A stretch of DNA of 64,000 nucleotides from Elysia chlorotica (lineage: Eukaryota; Mollusca; Gastropoda; Plakobranchidae), in the NCBI GenBank assembly GCA_003991915.1, contig RQTK01000074.1, positions 44,603 through 108,602 of the forward strand, read 5' to 3'. This document shows, piece after piece, positions 1 through 64,000 of this stretch. The translations under genes were made by a program, and so were the position numbers. How positions within the stretch are numbered: position 1 is the first letter of the stretch; each line of letters opens with the position of its first letter. The notes beneath the pieces were generated by a model. It had not been told where the DNA came from. It ran no database searches and worked only from the letters and a program-made list of their open reading frames with translations.

Positions 1-70
<70 letters not shown>
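1..70. repeat. (ATA)n microsatellite
   Basis: Uninterrupted ATA/TAA triplets from the first base, in the intron just upstream of exon 1. The array runs off the left edge. Confidence 0.95.
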
Positions 71-71
<1 letters not shown>

Positions 72-146
72 CCTCTAATTCCGTTTAATCCTGCACTCAA
101 ATAAATTTCTTACAACCAACTAATATTAATCTATCCACCTCCCCAG

Positions 147-54662
<54,516 letters not shown>

Positions 54663-55045
54663 GGATTCTATTTAATGTTATTTTCATGTTTCACCAAAAT
54701 TTATTTTTATAAAAACAATATTAGGATATAAATTAAGGATTATCTCTTACTAAATATGTGTTAAATACCATAACTATACAATCGAATGATGCGAAAGCTT
54801 TATAATTCATTTTTCTACAGGATCAAATCATGATCATTTTACTTTGGAAGCGCAAGATCCTTCCAAGTTTATCAATGTTTGTTGAAAATCATTTTCTTGT
54901 TTTTATATCCTTCCAGTTATTGTAAGACACCAAGCATTTATACAATTGTTCTCCCTGATTAATCACCATCACTTCTCCTTTAATAGTAATCTTTTACCTG
55001 GTATATGCATCTGGTTGAAATAATAAATTTTGTACTCTATTCTTC
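54663..55045 (+). other. 3' UTR of the scaffold gene (first likely end)
   Basis: AT-rich sequence after the stop. AATAAA at 55022-55027 is a plausible first poly(A) signal, with T-rich sequence just downstream. Later AATAAA motifs (for example 55442 and 56573) could give longer forms. Confidence 0.6.
55022..55027 (+). terminator. Poly(A) signal AATAAA
   Basis: Canonical hexamer 360 bp after the stop, followed by a T-rich element at 55060-55070. Confidence 0.5.
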
Positions 55046-58000
55046 TATGGCGATGACATGTTTTTTTTTTTCCTGCTTGTAGTTTTTAAAAAAATACCAT
55101 TTTTTCTTTTCGGATAAATTACCTTTTCTCAGTGATCTATTAAAGGTGTAAATATCCAATAATTTTCGGTTGTTTTTTTTTAAGCAGGCCTTTTGCTCGA
55201 TTCAAAAAGGTTATGAGAAATTTAAAATGTGTGACCTAATGCATTCACCATAAAAATCAGTTGCTGTATTTTCATCTTTTCTTCTTTTAATATTGGCATA
55301 CGAATTGTATTTCAATTCGTTTTGCTTTAAATTAAAAAGAAATAATCATTTCTTAACATTCTTATGACATTTTTATGAGATAAAACACCATGGCCTATAC
55401 TTAATTTTTATGCTGCTGCCCCATTTTTTACTTGTGCTTTAAATAAAAAAGTATACTGTAATAGCGATCACTGTCAGTATCGCTACATGCCTGCTGCTGC
55501 TGCTGAATGTTTTTACTATATATTTGAAATTCACAGATTATAAGTACTAGATCACATACAAATTTTCACTATGCATTTATTTTCTCTGCTGAAGTGATTC
55601 CTTCATGTTTTAAAAGTGCCTTCCAGATCATATGACATAAAAAAAAGTATCAACTATTTTATTTAGTAAGAAAGGTCTGCAGTGTGGTGTTCTTTTATAT
55701 TTCTTTGCAAGTATACAATCTGAAAGCAAACTAATTTTCCAAAATTTTATATCACTAATAAGAGGATTGAAAAAATTGAATGTTATTGATAGCTGAAATG
55801 TAAATATCTAAAGATTGCTATTGTAGAGCCATATGTTCAGCATTTTTGTTTTAAGTTATGCTATGTACCTATGGGAAGAGGTAAATATCGCGATGACTGT
55901 GATACTGATAATACACTCCACATTGCTATTTTACATACAATTTTTTACTGGATGTATTGTTTTGGGTTTAGTTTTTCAGGGTTTGCTAACAAAAAAAACA
56001 TACCTGATCGTGTATTACGTAGGCTTTTCTGAAGAGAATTATTTTCAGTGTTGATTGTTTCTTTAATAATCAATCTACTTCACCTGTGATAATATTTTAC
56101 AATTTATATTTTACATAACCATGTTTTCTCTATTCCATGTCTCATATGGACAAATTTATTTATACATGTATGGAAAACTGTAATGCAACTAAATTAACTA
56201 TTGTGATAATTATATGAACATTTTAAATGATGATATTGTGTAATTATTTTTTCACTTTATATTTCATTCATAAACCAATCAAAATATTTTTAATGTACAG
56301 GATATTTTCCATCGTCTTTTTACACAGTACATGATTGTGGTAGCTGTTAAAATATTCTGTATGATTTAGGAATATTTTTATAATAATATAGTGTTACTTG
56401 CACCTTGTTAAACCAATGCAAAATGGTTGGTTCTTTTTTTTCTTTTGCAAAATGAGATTTTAATCACAAGAAAATTGTTTACTTGATAAAAGCAGTTACC
56501 TTGTACAAAGAAAAAGTTATTCTAGTAAAGATTCCTTCATGAAAGAAAAACTTATAATCGTAAAATATTCAAATAAAATTTTTCACCTGCTGTCCTGGAT
56601 AAAAAGCATTTCAAATGAACTAAAATTATCTGTAGCAATAATCTTTAGTGGTAATAAAAGACAACTAGTAAAACTGGATTGTGTTGTGTTGTTTTATAAA
56701 ATGAATGAATTTTATTCCTTCAGTACTTAAATTACAAAAACAAAGAGTGCTATTAGTTAACTTGATTAAATTGTAATTGGACAACAGAAGCAAACATTTC
56801 ATTGTTTATCAGCTCATTCATCTTATCAAGTCATCATGTCATACTCACAAAACTTGCACACAATTCCCATTAAAAAAAAAAAAAAGAATGATTATAAAAA
56901 TGTATTTTTTTACAATTTACATAATAAGTTTCATCCTTTCTGTACACTCGCTGCAAACTGACTTGATAAGCATCATAAAGTACATGTTGTTTAACACAAG
57001 GTCTTCATCATACGTATAAATTATTTGTAATTTGTGCGGAAAAAGAAATTATTTGTTACTGATTTTTCAACTTTTTTCCTGATAAAAAGTTCAGCAACAC
57101 AAACTGTGTTCCAAAAAAACCCACTAATTCAGAATGTAAATATACCAACTATTCTACATATGAAGTTCTTTCAATTATTATTTTAGCTTCAAACTTGAAC
57201 ACTGTTTTCCTCTTTCCAAATACGACAGCACCATATAATCTTTCCTATCCATATGAATTCAGCAAAACAGCATTCACAGAAGTAAATCCTGAACTGTATT
57301 AAAATAAGTCTGGGTGAAATGAAGTATGCTCAATTGCTTACTTACTTTAAGTTCATTAGATCCATCCTTCGTTAAGAAAAAAAAAAGTGAAAAATACTTG
57401 TTTAAGACATAAATAAAATCATATTTTTAAAATCCATACCTCGTGTTTTAAAAGAAAAATGATCATGCCTGTAACAATTTACCAGCTGATGATGCAATAA
57501 AAAATGAAAAGGTTCACAAGTCATTCATTTTCTCACACAGATTTCAGGCAAACTTGGACAATTTATCATAATTATTTCTAAGCATCCTTTAGAAGAGGAA
57601 CACAGCTGACAAGAATCCTGGTTTAATAACATCAATAGGCATCAAATTCAAAGACAACATAAACTGGTTTCTATTAAGTCCAACAAGCCATTATTTTAGT
57701 AAGAAAAAGGCCATTGTCTAGAATCTCCTCAAGGGTGAGTTTAGAAAAATGTTTTTTTCTTCAAATCAGCATCAGTCTAAAGGGCAATCTCGGAGAGTTT
57801 TTTAACTCTAGATAATAGTCTTAACTCATGAGACTTTAAAGCCTACATTTTGAAAAGCATAAAATGTCATGCTATGACACCAAAAAAGAAGGTATGAGCT
57901 AACGCAGAAGCACCACAGTGCTCAGCCACATTCAAAGAGAAGCAAAACAAAATCTTCTCAAATATTTCTGTTACTGAGAGAGTGACAATTGAAGAAAAAA

Positions 58001-58677
58001 AGAACCCAAAAAACACACCCATACGAGAAGCATAGCCCATGTGAAATATGAAGATGTTTCTCCATTAAGTGAGTACATTGTTTAGTTGTAAAAAAGAAAT
58101 CTTAATCCAGCCTAGAAGACAAGCAAAAAACAATTGTCCACTAAAATGGAATCTTTCTCCATACTAATTATTATTTTTATTTTTAATATTGAAGTACAAG
58201 ATACTGCTATATATACAACATACGTAAAAATTTAGAATGTTCAATTTTTTCCTACAGCTGTGCTTACACAAAAAACAAAAACAAAAACAGTCTGCCATCA
58301 ACAGAAATTATTTCCATAGTGATAGAAATTAATTCAATTGAAAAAAAAGGCTATTTAACATTCACATTGTAGCAGCAGTGTGTTCTTTAATCTACTTAAA
58401 TGTACATTTAACTCGAAAAATTGATAAAACATCAGCACCTTATCTGTCAACTGGCTTTGAACAAGGAGTTTGCAGAGAGAAAAAGTAGTTTAAAATGAAA
58501 TATACAACCTCAAATTTCAATAAGTTAGAGCCAACCAAAATTAAATTTTATACTATAGCAGCGGAGGGCAAATAATGACTCGGTGCATCTGTAGTTTGTG
58601 ATAGTAAAATCCACAAGTGACGACATTGTAACTTCTCAGTCAGAGCAGGTGCTCATCTTTACAATGGTGCATCCATG
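55046..58677. other. Convergent 3' UTR / intergenic region
   Basis: AT-rich, no open frame with protein character. Part of it must be 3' UTR of one or both converging genes. TTTATT at 58176-58181 and 56711-56716 would be AATAAA on the minus strand for BRK1. Confidence 0.6.
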
Positions 58678-58701
58678 TCACAAAGACTCTCCTTTTACGA
58701 C
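58678..58701 (-). CDS. BRK1: BRK1 terminal coding exon
   Basis: On the minus strand, acceptor tttctgtag precedes GTC GTA AAA GGA GAG TCT TTG TGA, encoding VVKGESL and stop. This joins in phase 0 to the exon at 63601-63683 (ending EYIEAR). Human BRK1 ends IEARVTKGETLT, so the reading is nearly certain. Only 24 coding nt, which explains why an open-frame scan misses it. Confidence 0.9.
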   Translation of the reverse strand, partial: VVKGESL

Positions 58702-59033
58702 CTACAGAAAAAAGATAAAGGTATTTCAAAAGCAGGATCAGTAGAATTTCGACGTAAACCAATGAAAATGTCTCGAATTATATAAAATTATAGTATGGTT
58801 AGACATAATATAGCTTATTTGATTTTAACAGTGTCATATTGCAGCTTTTATTTTGATCAATGAGTATTTACATAGTATTAAATAGTACAAAAGTATTGAT
58901 ACCTGACCTATATAACTGTTGAAAATGTCACTAGCTCCGTCTCATGTTGCAGAAATTGTATCAACAACAGCATTACAAAGAAAAGTAGTAATGGTAGAAA
59001 AAGAAAAAGTAGTAGGAGCAAGAGCAGGGCCAG

Positions 59034-59034
59034 A

Positions 59035-59069
<35 letters not shown>

Positions 59070-59094
59070 TAGCAGTGGCAGTAACAGCAGCAGC

Positions 59095-59167
<73 letters not shown>
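59034..59167. repeat. (AGC)/(AGT)n microsatellite
   Basis: AGC triplets followed by long AGT runs. Poly-Val, poly-Leu, poly-Thr and poly-Tyr frames on the two strands derive from it. Confidence 0.97.
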
Positions 59168-59967
59168 CATGTAGTAGCAGCAACAGTAGTAGGGGTGGTC
59201 AAGGTGGTTGTAGTCGTCTTTTAAGGTTGGTGATGGTGGTAATAGTGGGTGTAGCAGCAGCAGTAGTACATGTAGAAGTATGTGTTGGTCGTACCCACAG
59301 ATGGCAGTATCAGTAGTATCAGTAGAAAAAGCAGTTGAAAATTGTATAACCGTGGTAATGAATCATAACTGTCGGCTGTTCTCTAGATCTTCACCAAAAA
59401 AATCTTTCTTAAAAGAAAAACTTAGGTTAGATATGAACAAGTGGAACATTACAGTAGGTGCATTTTATTTTTGAGAGGGAAAAAAGGAAATCAAGAGGCA
59501 GATTGAAAATTAAAAGCAAGAAAAGGTAATAAAAGAAGTGCAGATTTCACATAAACCTTCGTTAATAACATAGTGAAGAATGTTTCTCGCAACAGCTACT
59601 GCAAAAAAAGGCTGAATATATAATATATATAACAAATGGAAGCTTGCTATGTGTTTAAGTCTATCATAACAGCATTGATATTAAATCTATTATGGTTGCA
59701 CTTACGTGGTGTTATGAATATACAACTATATCAAAATTAGGTATCATTATCAGTGCATACAATATAGATAAAAACACCAACGTTTGAATGCAAACGGGCA
59801 TTCTCCTAATGCCATAATTTTACTATTTTAGTACCATGATAACATTCCAAGTGTAAGAGAGAGGAAGAAGTAACTACCAGCTGTAAAAGTATCCATAGAG
59901 GAAAGAAAGAGAGGAGGAAAGATAACTACATGTACTAAACAATAAAAATCATCCAAGAGTAAACAGA

Positions 59968-60061
59968 AAGAGAGAGAGAGAGAACGAAAGGGAGATAGAA
60001 AGAGAAAGAGAGAGAGAGGGGAAGAGGGAGAGGAAGAGCGAGAAAGAGGGAGAGAGAGAGA

Positions 60062-60107
<46 letters not shown>

Positions 60108-60190
60108 AAGAGAGAGAGAAAGAGATAAAAAGGGGAAGAGTGGGAAAAGGGGAAGAGTGGGAAAAGATAAAGGAGAGAGAGAGAGAGAGA
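59968..60190. repeat. (GA)n microsatellite, interrupted
   Basis: GA-rich tract with GGGA and AAAG interruptions, including two copies of aaaaggggaagagtggg near 60130-60160. Confidence 0.95.
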
Positions 60191-63100
60191 AATGGGGATA
60201 TCTTTCGGGTAAAATCCAGTCTCTCCTACTCCTCTGATTACGCATCCCATCATTTCCTCACATATCACAGTGAAATCACTGGTGCACTTCCTGACCTGAC
60301 CTCAGACATTGATGCACCACTGAGAAAGCCCCCCCTAACACAGGTGATCCTGCATGTTGCTTAATATATGTTTGTTTTTCCACCTGCCCTGTGATTTGAT
60401 AAACCTAGCCATCTTATTGAAGTTTGAAACAAAAGGTAAAACTAAAAGGCTGGGATTGGAGAAGTGAAAAACATTTGTCCCACCAGGAACAACTGAGGAA
60501 CAAAGCATAGCATGAGGTAGTGAGCAGGTGCCGCCTATTGCATAAGTAAAATGTTAAGCAGCTTTACTGTGGAAAACAGTTTCATTAACAATATCTAAGG
60601 TAAACAATGACTGTATTGTGATAGGTAGTGATAAATGCACGGCAAATATTTTTATTTTTAAAGTATTTTTATCACAATTACGAGTATGGTTAATTATTTC
60701 CCCTACAGTTATAATTGCAAACGAATGAAATGAAGTGTTAATTTCTCATTCAAATTGTAAAACGTCAATCAAGACAAGACATTTCCTGCGCACATTTTGT
60801 ATTTAACATCAATATCTCTGACAGGATGGGAGTGGTGCAAAAGGTGGAAAGAGGTGTAGCTGACTGCATCCTTTTCTAAATATAAAATAAAATATAATAA
60901 TTATTTTTTTCAACTTGAAGAGAAAATCTACCTGTGTTTACGTTGTTTTCCCCTTTGGTGCCGTAATAATTTATTGTGGTGCTTAATAGCCTATTTGTAG
61001 ATTTTCTTTTTTTTTTCTTTATTGATTTTTTATTAATATTTTTTTCACAGTGGTTAGAGGTAGGATTTTAGTGAAAATCGTCGAAAAATGATTGAACATT
61101 GTGGGACTAGAACCCTCGACTCGTAGATGCAGCAGCACCGAATAAGACTATGTTTGGTTCGTTTATTTTGGACAAATAGTAAAAAATATATCAAATTCAC
61201 CAATTTGCCGATGGTCTCCTTTTAAGAACAGATCTAATGCCAGAAAAAAATGGCTGGTATTTTGTAAAAAAAAAAATTGAGGAAAGGCAAAAATTGGTGA
61301 CACAAGCATCTATGACTATTTTTTTTAGGTTTTCTGCATAATAAATAAAATTTGCAGAGAAAAGCAAAAATGTTGTGATTATTCGTATAATAAGATTCTA
61401 TCAGTAAGACATATATTTTGAGGAAAGAGTAACTTTTATTTTCATTTTTATTAACATCTATAACGCATTATAATTTTCCCGGAAGTGATTCTTTTGTTTG
61501 CACTGCATTTGTTTTTTGTTTTTTTCTTCCTTCGAACTTTAAATTTGTCTTTTTCTTTTAGTTGGTTTTTGTGCTACATTTGCTTTGATTACCAAATGAA
61601 TAGCAAAGCAAGGATTTTTTTTTAAGCAAAAAGACTATGACCACAAACTACTAAATTTTGTTAAGAAGTCTCAAAATTGGGGTGCCACCAAATATATGTA
61701 TATATAGCATCATACAGGGTATATTATCTGACATGGCAATTAGAACACAAAGATTAAATCACACTTTTGTTTTCACCTATTTATAATAATTTTTCATGAA
61801 ACTGTCATGCATTTTTTGTTCAAAACTCATGCACAACTTTGTAATGATATTCAGAAAAGGTTAACTGAACTGATATCAAAAGAAAAATAGTTACATTCTC
61901 ACATAAATTAAAATTGTTATGACAATGAAAAAAACCGCAAGACAAGTTGAAAGTGTCACTTATATAAAAGCCGATAATCCCACTACTGTGAATTGGTGTT
62001 AGTCAGGTTTAACTTTTATTTAGATTAGGCCAACAGATCTGCCAACTTGTTTGTTTGTTTTGATTCTATTCACATCTTTTTCACTGATCTTTTCTTGGTG
62101 ATAATGTAGGATTCCTTCAATCCCAATAAAGTAGATAAACACATATCCAGGTGGCAGCTAACAAATGCATGGATTGTAATCAAATCAAATATCACAATTA
62201 TGAGCTTTCTTTACTTAATCATTTATGTGCATATATCTTCAGGGGTATAAAAATAAATCATAACTGATGCACACACAAAAAAGGTTTCCCATCGCAAAGT
62301 ATATCTGTAAAATACTGTATACAAAAATAGTCTAGAAATTAAAGCAAAGATATGGCAAAAATGATGAGTTAATATAGCTTTTAATACTTTCTATAGCTTT
62401 ATGCTAGTAGTTTTAGCCTAAATTAATTCCTATGGAAATAATATGATGCAGTCAACTGTTTCTTAATCTTACAATTGACTAATTGCAACTATGTGAAGTA
62501 TAAAAAAAGGAAATTGAAAAAAGAGATGAAAGAAAGCAAACCAACAATGGAAAAATGTCAAGCATATTGAAATAGTCAGACAAGCTGGAAGCACTTTTGG
62601 CCTAATTTCAAATCAATGGCTATGGTCAAGAAGTGAAAGCCAAATAGTTTTAAAGATAAAACTAAAAGGAAAAGATTAAAAGAAAATTCCACACAGCAAC
62701 CACACCTAGTTACCCTGGGCAGAAACCTTTTACCTTCTACAGCCAATCTGGCATTCACTCAAAGTCATACAAAGTTTTCAGACCCTATCTCAACGTCATC
62801 TACTAAATGATTCTCTGTTGGCAGCTCATTTGTTGCAATCTGGAATATGATGCATCATCAGTATGCAAGCAAAGAGGAGGCATTAACGTACACTTAAAAT
62901 CGCAAAGTGCATTAATTGTAAACTTAAATAGGAACCAACTAGCAATGGGCCTTGACATAAATATTGATTTTAGGTGTTTATCCGCTTCTCTCCTTTTCAT
63001 ACAGACAAAAAAAAAGTTGTTTGTTGAATGTCATCTGGTCAGATAATGTGACAAACACAAGATGTAAACAAAATGTTCATTTGCAAACCCTTTCAGAACA

Positions 63101-63600
63101 CAGCAGAGCATATATATATTTATCCATGTGTAAGTCTCAGGTGGCATTGATACCAATATAGTTTTCTGCAGAATCTAATTTTTCTCATATATTATCAAAC
63201 AATCCTCTGCAATGCAATTTCATAATTATACCATCAACAAAATGACCCAGTCAAGGGGCCCATGATGCAGCATTTTTTTTTTTTTCATTCTATCAGTAAC
63301 TGATTTGGAAAGCCTAATTTTAAAGTTTGTTAAATGAGGTTTAGAAAAAAAAAATATATCTTTATCTCTCACAACTTGCACATTATATTTGCATAAACTG
63401 TATTTTCAAAAGGGGGTATTAATCACTATTTTAAATATTTGGATGATAATTCATTCTAAAGAAATTGAAAACATTGCTCACATTACTATTTGATAACATA
63501 TATCTCTTTTTGATGATTGCATAATCAAGGATAAATCAAACTAGTTTTTTGTTGTTGTTTGTTAAATGGATTAGGAGACAAAACATCAAACGTAGCCTAC

Positions 63601-63683
63601 CCGTGCTTCTATGTATTCCACTCGTCTCTCAAGTTCTGTCAGTTTCTGGTTGAGGGAGGCCAGCCTTGAGCGACAAGATGTGT
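63601..63683 (-). CDS. BRK1: BRK1 penultimate coding exon
   Basis: Minus strand: acceptor gcttgacag, 2 nt completing an Asp codon, then [20 protein letters not shown] and VEYIEAR, donor CGG|gtaggc, phase 0. Human BRK1 has [20 protein letters not shown] and RIEYIEARV at this place. BRK1 (BRICK1/HSPC300) is a 75-residue coiled-coil subunit of the WAVE/SCAR complex that activates Arp2/3-driven actin branching. The N-terminal half lies right of the window. Confidence 0.95.
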
Positions 63684-64000
63684 CTGTCAAGCACATTGGA
63701 CATCAGTTTGGAAATTAGACACAACTACATACACTATAATACAAACAAGAGCCTAGTCTTACTACAAAAGAACTCCCATGATTTATTAGTTAAAATTTCA
63801 AAATTTTCTGTTCATTCGAAGACTCCTGTCGGAACATAGTAAAAACTTTGCGGATAGTTTTGTTGGAATTTATAAAGCTATTTGAGAATTAGATTCGTGA
63901 TTATAATTTTTACACAAAAAAGAGCCATAAAATAGAACACAATGGAAGAAAATGTAAACTTCATTGCAGTTTTTCTGTTGTATACTGGTACTGACTTTTT
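63684..64000 (-). other. BRK1 upstream intron
   Basis: AT-rich. No match to the BRK1 N-terminal half, so the first coding exon is beyond the right edge. Confidence 0.6.

Larger units (their letters stand above)
58702..63600 (-). other. BRK1 intron (4.9 kb)
   Basis: Minus-strand donor gtaggc at 63600-63595 and acceptor at 58702. Contains (AGT)n at 59034-59167, (GA)n around 59968-60190 and AT-rich sequence. No other gene supported on either strand. Confidence 0.75.

Noticed and set aside
58919..59224. Open frames of about 100 residues on both strands
   Set aside because: Poly-Val, poly-Leu, poly-Thr and poly-Tyr from an AGT microsatellite.
59828..60268. Minus-strand Ser/Leu-rich open frame of 146 residues
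   Set aside because: Translation of an interrupted GA microsatellite.

Overview
This is a window of an animal nuclear genome: canonical GT-AG introns, abundant microsatellites, tRNA-derived SINEs, palindromic MITE-like elements and one assembly gap (26476-26532). The style of the repeats (SINE bodies ending in (CCAA)n-like tails) and the gene content suggest a lophotrochozoan, most likely a mollusc. That is inference, not proof.

Almost the whole window (147-54662, plus strand) is the 3' part of one giant gene. I rebuilt about 55 coding exons by following splice sites and intron phase. They encode roughly 3,400 visible residues, and the 5' end lies left of the window. Domain order: four cupredoxin (plastocyanin-like) repeats, the first partial (exons 1-9); a chitobiase/hexosaminidase C-terminal-like beta-sandwich (exons 10-12); a first fibronectin type III (FN3) domain (exons 14-16); a long disordered, acidic linker (exons 17-22, including one 1.7 kb exon); about 14 more FN3 domains (exons 23-50); a thioredoxin/TlpA-like domain (exons 51-54); and a basic, Ser/Pro-rich tail with the stop at 54660-54662. 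The cupredoxins lack the copper-ligand Cys and the thioredoxin has WCLSS instead of WCxxC, so the protein reads as a structural scaffold built from redox folds. I do not recognise a named orthologue.

Converging from the right on the minus strand is the end of BRK1 (BRICK1/HSPC300, WAVE complex), with two coding exons at 63601-63683 and 58678-58701. The two genes are tail to tail across 54663-58677.

The most striking pattern is at the exon boundaries. In the first 34 kb many splice junctions are copied in short tandem arrays: donors at 304, 3743 and 13120; acceptors at 3573, 24569, 26844 and 33198; whole exons at 7705/8971 and 12742/12959. SINEs abut the acceptors of exons 2 and 9, and one appears to supply the acceptor of exon 30. 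Exon 19 carries an in-frame TAG followed by 46 more well-formed codons. From about 45 kb to 58.9 kb introns are short and repeat-poor and exon base composition is less GC-rich.

Open problems in the model: a 1-nt phase conflict between exons 13 and 14, an unresolved exon 24/25 junction, and FN3 sequence lost in the gap after exon 26.
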